64,000 nucleotides of DNA from Acanthosoma haemorrhoidale (GCA_930367205.1 OV884011.1:40995754-41059753); one strand, 5' to 3'; shown: positions 1 through 13,050, counted from the stretch's first letter. Notes: generated from the letters alone by a model not told the origin. Numbers and translations: made by a program.

Positions 1-1180
1 ACTATATAACCTAACAATTTTAGTTCCGTTTTAAAAAATTCGGTCTTGTCTAATTGTATACTTAAATTATTTCTTTTTAGTGTTTGTAACACCCTTTCAA
101 TGTCTTCTAAATGTTCTTCTTCGTTTTTAGAATAGATTATGATATCATCGATATATGCCATGGTTCTGGGTAAATTTTTAATTGCCATATTGATCATTCT
201 TTGAAACGTAGGTGGTGCGTTACACAAACCAAACGGCATCCTTACGAATTCATAATGCCCGTTGTCTGTGCTAAAGGCTGTTTTTGACATTGATTCTTCA
301 TTCATTGGTATTTGATGAAACCCTCGATCGATGGTTGTAAAATATTTGGCTCCTTTTAATTTATTGAGTACATCTTCTATGTTTGGTAAGGGGAATTTAT
401 CATTGGTGGTTTCTGAATTAAGTTTGCGGTAGTCTATGACCATTCTCACTTTCTTAATTCCACTAGCATCCATCTTTTTCGGCACTATCCATAGTGGCGA
501 GTTATAAGGTGAATTGCTCTTTCTGATTATTCCATCCCTTAACAATTTTTATACTTCATCTTTTATCTGATATTTAATTTGCTCGGGGTACCGAAAATTC
601 CTTGTATGAATTGGGTCATTATTTTTGGTATTTATCCGATGCTTTATTAAATTGGTTGCTTGGAGTTTCTCGTTTTCCTTTTTTATTATGTCCCCATTGT
701 CGGAAATTATTTTTATTAGTTTATTAGATAATTCCTTCGTTATGTGTTCTGTTCTTAATGCATTGTTTATTTCCTGTTCGTTGTCCATTAAGTTTATTTC
801 GTTTTTTGAGTCTTTAAATTTGAATATATTGTCTCCGATCAATATGTCATATATTTATATTCATTTTTAAATTCCTCATTGTTTCGAAACCTAACAAGAT
901 GTCGAATCTATTGGAAAATGGGTAAACTATAAATTCAGTTAGTTGGTCTATACCTAATGCATTTTTAATATTTACTATAACGCTTGAATTACCGTCGTCC
1001 TACCCTGTAGGTGTTTTAATAGAAAACTCTTTTTTTATTAGTTTAAATTTATGTTTTTTTACTATGTCTGGGTGTATGTAGTTTTTTGTCGCACCCGTAT
1101 CTATTAACCATTTGTTGCTTTTGAAGTCTATTATGTACGGTAAGTCAACTGTATAATGCAGTTCTTCACATTGTTTATTG
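1..1180 (-). pseudogene. Errantivirus copy A: pol fragment (protease to RT), decayed
   Basis: This is the minus-strand pol of a Ty3/gypsy errantivirus-like element, cut by the left window edge. Reading right to left it has an aspartic protease motif WLIDTG near 1090-1115, a spacer, and a reverse transcriptase with the MPFGLCNAPPTFQ segment near 205-240 and the catalytic YIDD box near 130-160. The RT would copy the element RNA in cytoplasmic particles. Stops and frame changes break the frame between about 540 and 1020, so no full polyprotein is possible. It resembles the better-preserved copy at 59-64 kb but is clearly diverged from it. RNase H and integrase would lie left of the window. Confidence 0.85.
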
Positions 1181-1192
1181 ATTCCTAATTTA

Positions 1193-1272
1193 TTTTCCGA
1201 GTATGTTTGGTCTCTTTTATTTTCCGAGTATGTTTGGTCTCTATTTTCCGAGTATGTTTGGTCTCTTTTATT
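1193..1272 (-). repeat. Short tandem repeat encoding RDQTYSE units
   Basis: Three tandem copies of a ~27-bp unit (core ccgagtatgtttggtctc on the plus strand) encode RDQTYSEN on the minus strand. Here the array lies between gag and the protease. A closely related unit is amplified in errantivirus C at 62303-62440, but there it lies between protease and RT. Confidence 0.85.
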
Positions 1273-1276
1273 TATT

Positions 1277-1430
1277 TTTTCTAAAATTGGTCCTGCTCCT
1301 CTAAAGGAGATGGATTGTTTTATTATTTTATTATTATTTAAGATTGGTCCTGCTCCTATAAGGGAGGTGGATTGTTTTATTATTATTTAAAATTGTTCCT
1401 TCTCCTCTAAGGGAGGCGGATCGGTTTGTA
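1277..1430 (-). repeat. Second tandem repeat in copy A, ~50-60-bp unit
   Basis: Three imperfect copies of a unit with the plus-strand core ttggtcctgctcct...ggaggtggattgttttatta lie beside the RDQTYSE array. On the minus strand they encode repeats of the form NKTIHLPYRSRTN. One copy carries an in-frame stop. Confidence 0.7.
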
Positions 1431-2220
1431 TCTGTCCCGAGTCTAAAAAAATGGTGTTCCACGTGGTCTAGTCTCTCTTGTAGTTCTAGAATTATTTTGT
1501 CTTTATCGTCTTCAATGTGATGTACTCTGTCACTAACGGTACGCATTGAAACTGTCTGTGGGTAAGCTTGATTAATTACCGGTTGATTCTGTACTTGATT
1601 TTGTAGCGGTTGATTAAAATAGTTATGTTGTACCTGCGGATTCCACTGTTGTTGGTAAGTGTATCGTTTTGTTGTTGTGGTTGTTGCGCGTCGTTATTGT
1701 TATAATTATTATTATATCGTGGTTGGTATTGTTGTCTTTGGAAATTAGGGTTAAAGTTATTGCCTTTATATCCCTGGTAATTATTATGTGGTCTTTGTTG
1801 GTATTGTTGCTGTGGTCTTTTGAATTGTTTATTGTTATAATGTTGTTGTCTAGGTTTTTCTTCGTTCAAGTCTTTATTAAATATTCGGTTCCCATGTACT
1901 TGCTCTACCACAAATGAAGCTTCTTTTCTTAGGATATTATAAACGTCATTTAAAGTTCTGTATTGTATATGTTGTAAAAATATTGCTATAGTCGGATGTA
2001 AGTTTTTAACGGCTTCTTGACTAATGTCATTGTCGTAACGCGCGATTTCCTGATCTTTGTCGCGTATTTCGTTGTCTGTATAGATTCTAGAGTATAAGTC
2101 GCATCTTTTTAGTTGTAGTCGTTCAATGTATTCAATTGGGTTTTCATTATGTCTGGGTTTCGTTATGCCGTACTTCCAGGTAGAAGTAGCACCACAAAAA
2201 GTATCGTTTCTAGAGTCCAC
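1334..2220 (-). pseudogene. Errantivirus copy A: gag, 5'-truncated
   Basis: Gag structural protein remnant in two frames. 2220-1576 matches the middle of the gag of copy C (region around NENPIEYIERL), followed by a Q/N/Y-rich basic tail with many QQ, NNN and RPQQ runs, typical of nucleic-acid binding in gags without zinc knuckles. 1546-1334 holds the conserved C-terminal segment MRTVSDRVHHIE and a short coiled coil. About 100 N-terminal residues, the leader and the 5' LTR are missing: homology stops near 2220. At 1445-1451 the copy has a run of seven T (minus strand) where copy C has the TTTTTTA slip site. Confidence 0.8.
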
Positions 2221-5072
2221 AATTTGCTATTCGCAGCCTTACACTCATTTGTTACTTCTCCCATGTTTTTTCTAAAACATTTATGACTATGCTAAACCTA
2301 TACTTATGATGCCCTTCTAGCAATCTGGCATTTTTAGTTACTAGTTGCAATAAGTCACATTCAAGCAGGTTGCAAAATCAGTGGCAGCTAAAACTCGATC
2401 TAGACAAAACAGAAGCAAATGTGTTTGGTCTCAGTTTGTTTCAAGGCGAACAATTAAATGAACTTAGTAATGAAGTCAATACAACAATATAATTTCTTGG
2501 ACCACCAAAGACAGAATTATCAATTACCACTACTGCATTCAAAACTGTTTTAAGCTAGAAATATTTCTGAACAAGGTCTATAAATAGCCTCAATAGGTGA
2601 ATGGATCACAAGAAACTGTCAAATCCACCGAGAAATTGATTTTACCGCTATTAAAGAGTGTACAACTGCTTTCTACAATTTAATGTCAGTACACCCCATA
2701 GGACTAGGCAGTGTGGCAGCTAACAGAAGGCTTAGACCATGCCTCATTCTAGGTGTACTGATTCTTTTGTAAAATAAAAGTGAATGAAAGCACTCTGTGC
2801 ACTGAAATTTTTTGTTTTTTAATTTTGAATAAATATCAAAAGTTTCAATGAATTAAAAAAATATTTTTGGATGTATGGTTTACCTTTCCTGCTTCAAATA
2901 AAAAACATTCTACATTGACTTCTATAACCTACATAGTGGAGTATTCACTAATCCCCAAAATTACAATCAAGCAGTGATTTGTTTCAAACTGTATTTAAAA
3001 ACTGAAATTGTCTCTATTCATTTTTTTTTCAGGGTGACGCTGTCACGGAAATGTACCCGGCCTTCTGTTTGAGAACCTTGTGAATGATGTAACATTTTGA
3101 ATAAATTTTATTTGTATTCAATTATTTCTCTCTGTTCATATAATCTATAATATCTTTCTTACTAGTTATAATGATAACCAGAGTGAGACCTAAGACCTAG
3201 TGAGAATAATATTGAGTGAGGTATCAAATCAAAGATATATCAATATATAATCATTGTTATCATGATTTTAACTCAACCAGGGTATTTCCAATACCCACAA
3301 TACAATGGTATGCATAGCTAAGCATGGTATTTCCAAGCTAATAAAAAAGACTTTGTTGTCCTGTAACAAGTATTTCAAGGCTATTCTATCTTGTTCATTT
3401 TATATGTCTTCAGATGAAAGCTATATCTGTATTTGTGAATTCTACAATGTTTATTTCAATCGTCTTTAAAGGGGATTTTTAAAAACAATGTCTATTATTT
3501 CAGCACAATGCTCTATTTCATGGAGTTAATTGATTTAGCAAGTGAGCAGCTCATATAGAGGAAGGGGTGGGCTTTTACATTATAGTTTAACTTGATGCCC
3601 TTAAGATGTTAAAAATAAGACACACCTTATGAAAAATAAAGGATTTAATTATTAATAAATTACTTAAAAATAAATAATTTTGTATCATATTAGGTACCTC
3701 TGACATCAATTTAAATATTTCGATGGTTCCCTGATTAATAATAAGTATTGTTTCAGGGCCTTAGTAGACTTTTATAACAAAAATACATTAAAACTGTCAT
3801 TATTTCTCATACATTTAGGTGTCATTGATTTTCTAGATCTCTTGAGTATTAAGAAAAACTTTCATGCAAAATAGTATTATTGTTTGAAACTGGGTTTACA
3901 CAAAAATGTGGCTAGACTGTTTCTTAGAGTGTTAATGATAATTTGTTAATTTTGGCCCACTTATTAGAGACATTATTAATCAGAATGTCAAGATCTTAAT
4001 TCGGTAGGCTACTCAATATTTTTAAACAAAGTTACTTACTATTATCAATGGCTCTTTATTGGATTTCATTGGGTTGGTTTTATTTTTAGCATCAATGACG
4101 CATTGAATGGAACTATCATATAAAAATGCCTTTAAAAAATACACTTTTTATACTTAACAAAAATTACTTATTGTTAATCACAACATATCTCATTTGATAC
4201 CCCACTAAAAACCACCACTATGTCTATTAGTACATATGTTCAGATCTTTATCATTAAAATTCTATTAATAATTTTTTTTGAAACGTCAGTTTCATTATTT
4301 CATAACTTGCTTTCTGATAATAAAATTGTGATGAAATAACTCATTGTTAATTCCTCTACTACAAAACAATATCCAGTATTCATTTATCTAAATTGTGTCA
4401 AAAAATTAGTCAAACGAGTATTACACATTTAATATTATAAATCTCCCTTCACTGACATTTCTAACAAAAACCATCCAAGGATTAGGTCCATGAATATAAT
4501 TTACATTAATCTTCGAAACAAACACAATTCGTCCAATATTATAGGCTATATTACGATACATTAAATCATAAACAATCATTTAATATTAACATTGAATGCA
4601 ATCTTTTGGCAAAATATCTGGTAGAAACTGTTTCTGACATCAGATTAAGATACCAATCTTTAAAAAGAGAATATTTAAATGCTGTGAAGAATGGGGATTG
4701 AGGAATAATTGTTAGGATCGAGTTGCAGTATTTTTCTTGGAGGAGATATTTTAAAAAATAAATAAATAATAATTAATCATTTATACTTGTTCAGTAGCAT
4801 TTATAATGCAATAAATGTTATTTTATGGCACAAGTAAGAAACTTTTTTCAAAATTCTAGGTCCGATCTAACCTTTCTGTATACCAGCTTTAATCAGAGTA
4901 GCAGTTGGATAAGCCACAATCTCTTAGGATTGCTAAAAAATAAGTTGTCTATCAGTGTGTTAGTCTAGCCTACATTTCTCAAGCGAGTCAAAGTCAGGAT
5001 CTATTTTGATTTACTCTGTGATTAATTAACAAATGGTTGGTTGGTGCACTTTACTGTTAGGGCCTTAGGCAG
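2221..5072. other. Intergenic, AT-rich; faint LINE relic at its left end
   Basis: No intact reading frame. The plus strand at about 2350-2560 reads as a stop-interrupted segment including QWQLKLDLDKTEANVFG and a following FLG, which resembles the region after the catalytic box of a non-LTR reverse transcriptase. That identification is weak. From 2750 to 5072 I see only AT-rich DNA with short A/T runs. Confidence 0.4.
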
Positions 5073-5460
5073 TCAAAGTTGGAATATCCAAAGTATTCCC
5101 ATTTTGTGTTTTATCATATATGCTCCTTCAAACTTTTTTGATAGTTTGCCAACTATTTGATTTTCGGCATTTCTGATAATATTTGATCTGACAAGAACCA
5201 GGTCCAATAATTTTAAATTGCTGTTCTCTTTGTGAGTCAAATTGGTATGATATTTTTTAAAGTGTTCCTCGTTCAGTCGCTGAATATTTTGTAGAATGTT
5301 ATTGTGTTCCTCTTGTGATAGCTTTAGATTCTGGCTTTGTACTTTTTCCCATGGCCATGGTGCATTTAGTCCCCACATGGCGGTATAAGGCAGATTTTCT
5401 ATACTAGAATGGTAAGTACAATTCATGCAGTCCTCTATTCCCTTCAGTTGTTTTACCCAA
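5073..5460 (-). pseudogene. LTR element D: integrase C-terminal fragment
   Basis: The 117-codon open segment looks like the end of a retroelement integrase. It begins with a YHSSIENLPYTAMWG-like segment, the usual post-catalytic 'host-like tail' of Ty3/gypsy and related integrases. A helical region follows, then LVLVRSNIIRN...KLSKKFEGAYMI, which resembles the C-terminal SH3-like/GPY region. The DDE core is absent. It lies on the same strand as the gag-like segment and LTR at 5691-7049 and probably belongs to the same internally deleted element. Family assignment within LTR elements is uncertain. Confidence 0.6.
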
Positions 5461-5690
5461 CCGTTGTGTTTTTACCCAACATGACTCGAAGGTACTGTTT
5501 TTTCTTTATTTATTCATGTCTTTATTCACTCTCTCATGTCCCATCTAATTGATCTGGAAATATAACTCTTGCCTAATTTCTATCTCATTAACATATATTG
5601 ACAAATCTCGAAATCTGGATATTCTTGTCAAATTGACCATTCGTAAGATTTGCGGGTGGAAATGACCGGCAATTAACATTCACTTTCACT

Positions 5691-6390
5691 TCATTTTTCA
5701 TCAAATATTCCTTCTTTCAGTGTTGATACCCGTTGGGTTTTGTATTCCATGGGGCCCATACGTGTATACTCATTATATTTTTCAAGATATAATTTATTCA
5801 TTATATAACTTTTGTAGTTATTTCCTCCGAATTCCGATAAAAATTCCGTTGTAAAATTTTTTAACCTCGATATCCTTTGTTGGAGAGTACCAATTGGTAT
5901 CTTCTTTGCACAATTTAATTTTTTCAACATTATCTATTCTGATTTTCATCTCTTGTAATTTATCATCTTGACAATTTTGAACTTCTTTTAATTTATTTTC
6001 ATTTTCCTCAAATTTTTTATTCGTCATTATTTCAATTTCATTCTTTACTTCCTTTGACTTTTCATCTACTTCTCTTTTAACTTCTTTCCTATATTCTTCT
6101 ACTTTTATTAGTATTTTTTCTTTGATTTCTTCAAATTTTCTAATAATTTCTTTCTTATCTTCTTCTCTTTTAATTTTATCTTCTTCTCTATCTTTATTAT
6201 CTTCTTCTCTATTCGCCTAAAGTTTTTTATTCATCTCTTCCATCAATTTCCTGTTTGCTTCCATTATCATTGTAAGCATGTCACTGTTATCCTTTGTCTT
6301 CTGGGGAACCGACTCTGGCACAATTCCTATACTTTTGGCCCAATTTTACTTACTTCCTCCTGGTTATATTCAGCCATATTTCCTGGTTGT
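5691..6390 (-). pseudogene. LTR element D: Lys/Glu-rich coiled-coil gag-like region
   Basis: The minus strand encodes a long, highly charged coiled-coil stretch rich in KKE, REED and KEVK repeats, split over two or three frames (segments 6390-6200, 6200-6030, 6027-5818, 5930-5691). It continues into a segment with KDIEVKKFYNG and LSEFGGNNYKS. Its position directly downstream of a primer-binding site and LTR, and just before an integrase fragment, suggests the N-terminal part of a Gag. I see no zinc knuckle. The frame is broken, so it is a relic; the gag call is inference from position. Confidence 0.45.
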
Positions 6391-6633
6391 TTCGATTTGT
6401 TTTTCCTCATTAAATTAATAAATACAGACTTTTGTTAGGGTACAAGGGTATTTTATTTATTTATTCTTCACGTGTTTCAAATTAATCAAGTCCCTGTTCA
6501 TGGCCCATTATGTAAGGTTCTCCTTTAACTTCCAGAGGGGTTTGGGTTCCAATGAGTAAACCACCACAACAAAATCACCTTACTAAGATAATCTTATCTA
6601 GCAGAATCACAGTTAGTTTTTTCGGGCACCAAT

Positions 6634-7049
6634 TGTTATGTTTAATATATATGAGGTTAAATTAGAAAACACAAACTTTTCTTTAACTTTTTAATCCACC
6701 AGTCTGTGACAAATTAATATGTTACTAACAATTTTTATTTACCTTTATAATTACTTATATACTGATTAACTGTTAGTCCTTTTTCTTCTCATTTCATTCA
6801 CTACACCAACAACCACAAATCTTCAAATCTTCCCAGCTTCAAATTTCCATCCAAAGCATCCCTCAGGGATAACTAGCAGAACAACCTCCTAGCCTTCTTG
6901 TTTTCCAAGTACCCCCTCCTTTTCCCAACTTGTTTGCCGCTAATTTCAAATTTAAATCAAAGGCAAAGCATCTAAATATCATGACAATATGAACAAAATT
7001 TATAATCCTGTTGGTAATCTATCCTGACAAAAATTTTAGACCCCTTACA
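6634..7049 (-). repeat. Probable 5' LTR of element D with primer-binding site
   Basis: On the minus strand the segment starts TGTAAGGGGTC near 7049 and ends CATAACA at 6634. It is followed at once by TGGTGCCCGA (plus 6622-6631), a typical tRNA primer-binding site for LTR elements. No second LTR is visible, so the outer boundary is inferred from the TG...CA rule only. Confidence 0.5.
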
Positions 7050-8464
7050 AGCAACTGTTTTTTTGTATCTTCTGTTTCAAGGCAAAAAACCACTGAGGGT
7101 AGTGGATGGCTATTATTTTCTATAATTATTTCTGTCTTTCATTAAACTATTAAATATTATCATATTTCTGTTTAATATTGCTATTTCTATATTGCATTCC
7201 ATAAGCCAGTATATTTTATAGCGGAGCCCAAAGGAAAAGGCTCTACTTTTAAACTCACAAATGTATTTGTATTATATGTCAATATGTATTTAAAAAAAAA
7301 ATGCCTTTTGTTTATCTTTGGTCACAAAAATAATAAAATCTAAAATTTTAAAAGTATATTCCAAACACCTTGGATAGTCAGTAAATAACTTTTATCATTT
7401 CTTAAGTCACAGCTCCAAAGCTATTTCAGATCTAATTTTCTGATATTTTACAAAGTAGGTACAAAGTGAAAGACAATAACATAAAAAGAAATGCAGTGAT
7501 AATCAATGAAATTAATTTTAGCAGCGAAATTGCCTGCCCACAAAGTATTATATTTATTCACATACACTAGCCCATTCAACAGCTCACACTCCATTCTCAA
7601 GTACTAATGATTGTACCAATCAGGGCTGCGTCTGATCTCCTAGTCAAAAGTTGGGAGGATAATAATTTGTGAGGGAGATATTGTCATCGATAACTATAAA
7701 ATGAACCCAAAACAAGCACACATCTCCTATAATTGCACTCCTATAAATACTGTCAGAGCTGGTTTAAATAAGTTTTTGTTTTTCTGTCAATATTTCAGCT
7801 ACTTACAATTTTTTAAACAGATTTTCTGTGAACGATATGTTTAATCAAATGAACTTGAGTATATTTTTTTATATAATAAAGCAGTTTTTTCAGTTTTATG
7901 CAACAAAATTTAGTTAGTAAAAAAATCTTCAGAGTAATTATCTTAATAGTTTTGAAAATGAATTTGGCAGGCAAATCATTAATATATCCATAATCTATTT
8001 AAAAAAATAAATAAAAAAAACTTATTTAAATCGTCTCATTTGTCTATCTCATCAATACAACATAAATTTGTAAAGAATATATATTCTCATTAGTATTTAC
8101 TTTTGCTTGAACGCTAAAAAAAGCTAAACTTAAACCAACTGATCTAGGAGCTAAGGCTAAGCGACAATTTTGTGAAAATTGAATTATTGGTTTCAATTTT
8201 CCCCAACTATTGCTAAAAAGTTCAAGTGCTACTATGTATGATAATCATTGTTAACCATCTAATTCTAAGTGAAATTTTAACTTTGGCTTTAGGAAGTTCA
8301 ATTCAGAAAAAAATAAAAAGTAATTTAGCCTAAGCAATTTTATTTACAATTAGTTACAAATCAGGAGGTAAAAATACATTAGTACTTTTAATAGTGAACT
8401 ACTACTTCTAACGCTGCATGAAAAATAAGTATGTAGCAGCTAAAATATACGTTGGTACTTTCTT
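7050..8464. other. Intergenic, AT-rich
   Basis: No reading frame or repeat that I can name. It has several A-runs (about 7292-7301 and 7998-8020). It separates LTR element D from the transporter relic. Confidence 0.6.
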
Positions 8465-10069
8465 ATTTAAGCGAGGGTATAAGACACAAGGCCCAGAAGG
8501 GCTGACCAGAAGACACAAGACAAGAAGCCAAAATAGACAGATGGATGTGAGAAGGTGTATCCCATGGATGCTATGTCTTTGTAGCTGTCCACTGCTGTTT
8601 AAATCGGGAATGCCCAGACCCAAGATCTCACCAGGTAATGAGCTCCTTGCAGTGGCCATATGATCCCTGCAAAATAGTAGATCAAAACAAAAGTGAAAGA
8701 ATAAATACAAATTTGTTTCCCCACAATTTATTTTATAAAATATAACATTCAAGGACAAAAAAAATAAAATAAAAATAACAAACATTTTTAGGTAATAAAT
8801 AATTAAAGCCAATCATCATTGTGCATATGAGTCTCTGCATTAATCCTAAAGACTAAATGTTGACTCACCTCCTAGAGTAAATACAGCTAATGTTCCTCCA
8901 TAAACAACAAGTCGGTCAGATGTTAATATCTCCATCAATAAAAATCCTGTTAAAAAAATATTACTATATTTGTTGGTTGGCAGCTATTATTGTAAACAGC
9001 ATATAGGTTACTATGGCTAGGTAAAAGTTCAAATGTAAGACAGGTACATACCATAAGAGATACCGACAGCTTCTATCGCGAAAAGTATAAGGTATATCTG
9101 CTGGGTGTCTCCAAGCATGGGGAAGTCAAAGCCAAAATAGAATATGCTTTACATGATTGTTTTTTGGGCAGTCATCAGGACTATCTGGACAACCAAGTGA
9201 GCAGATATAACTTCCAAATAGGTCATTCCTGAAATAATTTGTGATTTTATATAATTTATCTAAAATCCCACAAGAAGTCGCTAGTTTGTGGATAAATTTA
9301 CGCATACTTTGTGCGAGTTTCTGTCTTATAAAGTTGGCAATTATGTAATCTGGAAACAGAGCAGTTTTTTATTTCTCTGATTGAGTAGAAGAAAAAAGAT
9401 AATGGCCAATTAGTCTCCAAAACTTTGGTCATATCTTTTTCCTTCTGCCCATCTTTTATACTGGGAGTCTCAACATATAATTAATAAACATGAATTTTCT
9501 CTGATTAAAAATAATTAGTTCGTAAAAACAGACCATCATACCAGTGAGTTATTGATTTGAACATCACATTCTCAGATACTTATCACATTTATTAAATGAT
9601 GTTAACTCTCTTGACATGTCCATAGTGACATCTACTTGGCTTGTTTTCATTGTTTCATTTGACACATCAGTCATTTTGAGGTACAGCCTCTCTACAAGGG
9701 ACTCAGTGAAATTGCTCTTGATGACTAGACCTGTACATCTTATACCAAGTATATATTTGTATTAGTAGGTAGTAGTCATCAAATTTAATATATAATCTTA
9801 GTTCGAAGTAACTTATTACATAAGCAAATATAGTAACTAACAAGTTCTTACTATTTCGAATGTCTGGTTCAATATTTGAGCACAGAGGCAGGTGAACGGT
9901 TTGGTTACCATACAGTTCAGTTCCCCAGTAAGGCAGGCTCTCTGAGCCACAATAATCCATTGACAATTCATCTGACAAGACAATGAATTTCAGTTTAATG
10001 GGCTGGTGGCCGAATGAAAAGGAATAGAGAAAGGACTGCATCGGTAGGAGCAATAGCAAAAAAATCATG
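8465..10069 (-). pseudogene. ABCH/ABCG half-transporter relic (ABCG20/23-like), exon remnants
   Basis: Exons of the membrane half of an insect ABCH/ABCG-23-like transporter, which in intact form exports lipids or xenobiotics across the plasma membrane. Exon 9852-10069 has a hydrophobic start, then FGHQPIKLKFIVLSDE. About 9580-9730 has NFTESLVERLY and VDVTMDMS. About 9245-9349 is a helix. 9052-9228 holds GMTYLEVISAHLVVQIVL and another membrane helix. 8869-8946 and 8666 downward join through good GT/AG sites to read GGIIWPLQGAHYL, the family's GGIIWP signature. Introns are kept, so it is not a processed copy. In-frame stops lie at 9149-9151, 8599-8601 and 8467-8469, and the exon for the LxERxEGxxxR segment appears lost. 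The nucleotide-binding half is not in the window. Exact exon ends near 9245 and 9580 are uncertain. Confidence 0.8.
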
Positions 10070-10144
10070 CTGCAAAATAAGGAAATTTCATATATTACTT
10101 TCAGTAAGGAACTAACAATTTGACAATCATATATGTGGTATCTG

Positions 10145-10155
10145 TTAAAATGCTT
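10145..10155. repeat. Target-site duplication, right-hand partner at 14480-14490
   Basis: TTAAAATGCTT occurs here and again at 14480-14490, exactly flanking the LINE. It is an 11-bp duplication of the host site. Confidence 0.85.
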
Positions 10156-10510
10156 TTTTTTTTTTTTTTTTTTATTTCAAAACCTCAAACAAAAAATATG
10201 TAATGTACAAAAAATAAATAATACAATAATGGAGATACAATTTTCTCCTCTTCCTGCATTTACATGCATTTGGAGGAGTGCATAATATAATAGATTTGTG
10301 TTGCGGTTAAAAGTACTCAGTCTCATATTCACACTAGGTGATGAGGCTCACCTTCTATTTGTCACCGACACCAAACACTAAACACTAGGATCAAAACAAA
10401 ACAAACTAAATCTCTACCTAGAACCTAGGACTAGAGTGTTCCAGCCACGACAGCTTCCTGCCATCGTTGGGGGAACGGAGCGGGGGTTATTGGGTTAAAC
10501 ACCGGGTTTG

Positions 10511-13050
10511 TTAGATATTGTAAAGAGACGAAAAATTTGATATGTCTACGCAAAATTTGAATTCATCCACCGTAGGCAGCTCAAAGATCTCATGCAGCTC
10601 ATTGTTTCTTTGCTGCTCGAATGAAGTACCTCTGACCACTTTCATCAGTATACCGTTTTGGAATAGTTGGAGTTTCTTAGCTGTCGTATACGTCAGATAA
10701 CGAAATAGCGGTGCACCATACAGCAGAGTAGGCCTTAGTATGCTCTTGTATATCAATAGCTTGAGACGCAGTGATAGATTGGGGGAAGTTAATAAGTGCG
10801 CAAGCCGGTAAGACTTCGTGCGTGTTACCTTCAACTTCTTCGCAAAATGGTTACTAAAATGGAGATGTCTGTCCATTTTAATTCCCAGATATACTAGGTC
10901 GTTGGCTGGTGAATTTTTTTCCGTTCCTACTATGTGACTAGTAGGGAGCGGGCTTTTTCCCTTTTGGAAAGAGAAAATTACACAGTCAGTCTTACCCGCG
11001 TTTACAGAGATATTGAGTCTCCCCAATCTCTCACTGATCTGGTTACAGGCTACTTCAGCCTGTCTTAGAGCTTGGCACTCATGCTGCTACTGTACACCGC
11101 CATGTCATCTGCGAAAGCAGTAACTTTGGTATTTTTTTACCGGGCTCCGACAATCTCAGACGTGTATACGTTGAATAGTACAGGGGATAAGACGGCTCCT
11201 TGGGGTACTCCACAGGTCAGTGGCACAGCTTCGGAGAAGCTATCACCCACCCGCACCCGCAACGATCTGTTTTTCAGGAAGCTAGCCAGAATTGAATAGA
11301 GTTGCTCCGGGCATTCCCGGTCGCAGAGCATTTTACACAGTGTCCCGTGAGACACCGAGTTGAAAGCTTGGGTGCAATCTAGGGATACCATAGCCGTGGC
11401 TATGTTTCTATTCATATTATGGCTAGCCTCTGACTGTACCTTCATAAGGGGGTGCTGAGCTCATACTGGATTGGAATCCAGTCTGCTCTGGTGGAATGAT
11501 GTTGTTTTCCGAGCAGTAATCTTTGAGATAATTCAAAAGAATTTACTCAAAGATTTTCCCCATCTGTGGTAGCACACTGATCGGGCGGTAGTGGGCTGGG
11601 TGATCTCCGCTCTTGGCTGGCTTTAGTAATGGGAACAAGATGGCTTGTTTCCAAGTGTCAGGAAAGTACCGCAATCTCATACAAGAGTTGTACATGTTTG
11701 CTCATTGTACTATCCCTCTCCTTGGCATTTGTTTGAGCAGCACTGTTTGTATCCCGTCGTGCCCTGGTGCTCAGTTTCCCTGACACTGGCGAAGAATCGC
11801 CTTGAGCTGCTTCGGTGATACAAACATGTGGTTCTGTTCAGCATCTACCGGAGGAGGCATGTGGTAGTATCCCGTCCTAGCCGTAATATCCCTAGCGTAA
11901 TGGTCGGCCAGTTTTATTGCCTGTTGCTCAGCAGTCAGAACATTGTCGCCTTCGTGAAGACGGACAGTGGCTGTCTTGCCTTTTGTAGTCTTCAACAGCT
12001 CCCAAAACTTTCTGTGATCTCCATGAGTGCTACGAAGTCTCTCATGCCACTGCGCTGTTTTCCAGAGTTTCATCAAGCCCCGGATTTGCGTTGTGAGAGA
12101 ATTCACAACGAGCTTGGCTTGCTGATCTCCTGTCCTGTACCATCTATTCTTCCAATTATGGCGCAAGGCAATAATTTTAAGAATGTGGTCTGGAGGTGGG
12201 CGCAGATACGGGGGCATGGGAGTGTACTTCGGGATCGCAGTGTTTGCTGCGTCTATGATCACATCAGTTATGAAAGTTAGTTGAAGATCTACTTCCTCTT
12301 TCGTGCGGAGAACTGGCACCGTATGCAGGTTATGGTAAATTTGCGACCGGTACAGATCCCAGTCGGCACGACGGTAGTAGTATCTCGTGGGGTGAGGGGT
12401 CGCCACTTTACCATCCACTGCATACAGTACTGGCCTGTGGTCAGAGGTAATAAAGTCAAGGGCGGTGCATCTAGTGATACGGTGGGGTTGTTTTGTCAGT
12501 AGTAAGTCAATCGTCGAGGTAGCTTGTGGGTTACCTCTATGTCGAAAAGTAAAAGTCTGGGGGTGAACGAACGTAAACGGCGTTCTCAACAGGAGTCTCC
12601 CAGCCTTGTTTGTTACAGTGTTATACCACATGGTATGTTTTGCGTTGAGATCTCCCACCTTCCAGTGGTTAGATCTCTGCGCACATGCGTGTAGCAAGGC
12701 TGAGTACTGCTGCAGAGACGCGTACGGGCTTCTGTATAGGGCGGTAATGTAAATGGGTCTTCCCAAATTTATCTTAACTGTCAAGTGGTGAAGCTTGGGA
12801 TTAGTTGTAGTCAGTGGTGAAGTCACTTTCATCCAATGGATACCAAGGCGTATAGCAATTAAAACGCCTCCGTAACCGTTAACCTTTTCAATGGCAGTTG
12901 AATAACCTTTAATGTGGAACGAATGTGCAGATACCCTAGTGTCTGTAAAAACTGCAATATCTGGCCAGTAGAGTTCGATTAACCCTTCTACCTAATCTAT
13001 TTTGGTCAGGAGACGATCAACGTTAAAATTTAGTAATTGGTAATCTACCA
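10511..13050 (-). pseudogene. LINE ORF2: AP endonuclease plus reverse transcriptase, broken
   Basis: ORF2 nicks target DNA and reverse-transcribes the element RNA there. The AP-type endonuclease starts near 13050 with YQLLNFNVDRLLTKID, followed by an internal stop. The long open segment 12832-11771 has VGDLNAKHTMW, STIDLLL and ITSDHRPVL, the endonuclease core motifs. The RT follows: YRPIS near 11590, FNSVSHGTL around 11360, CGVPQGAVLSP near 11200 and the catalytic FADD box at 11101-11120. 11026-10511 is the thumb and C-terminal region ending in the LPTVDEF segment. Frame breaks occur near 11760, 11450 and 11130. Confidence 0.85.

Noticed and set aside
5818..6400. Charged coiled-coil region as a host structural protein
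   Set aside because: Its position just after an LTR and primer-binding site fits a retroelement better; frames are broken.
11828..12502. Plus-strand ORFs of 150 and 73 codons
   Set aside because: They are antisense shadows of the LINE ORF2 endonuclease region on the minus strand.
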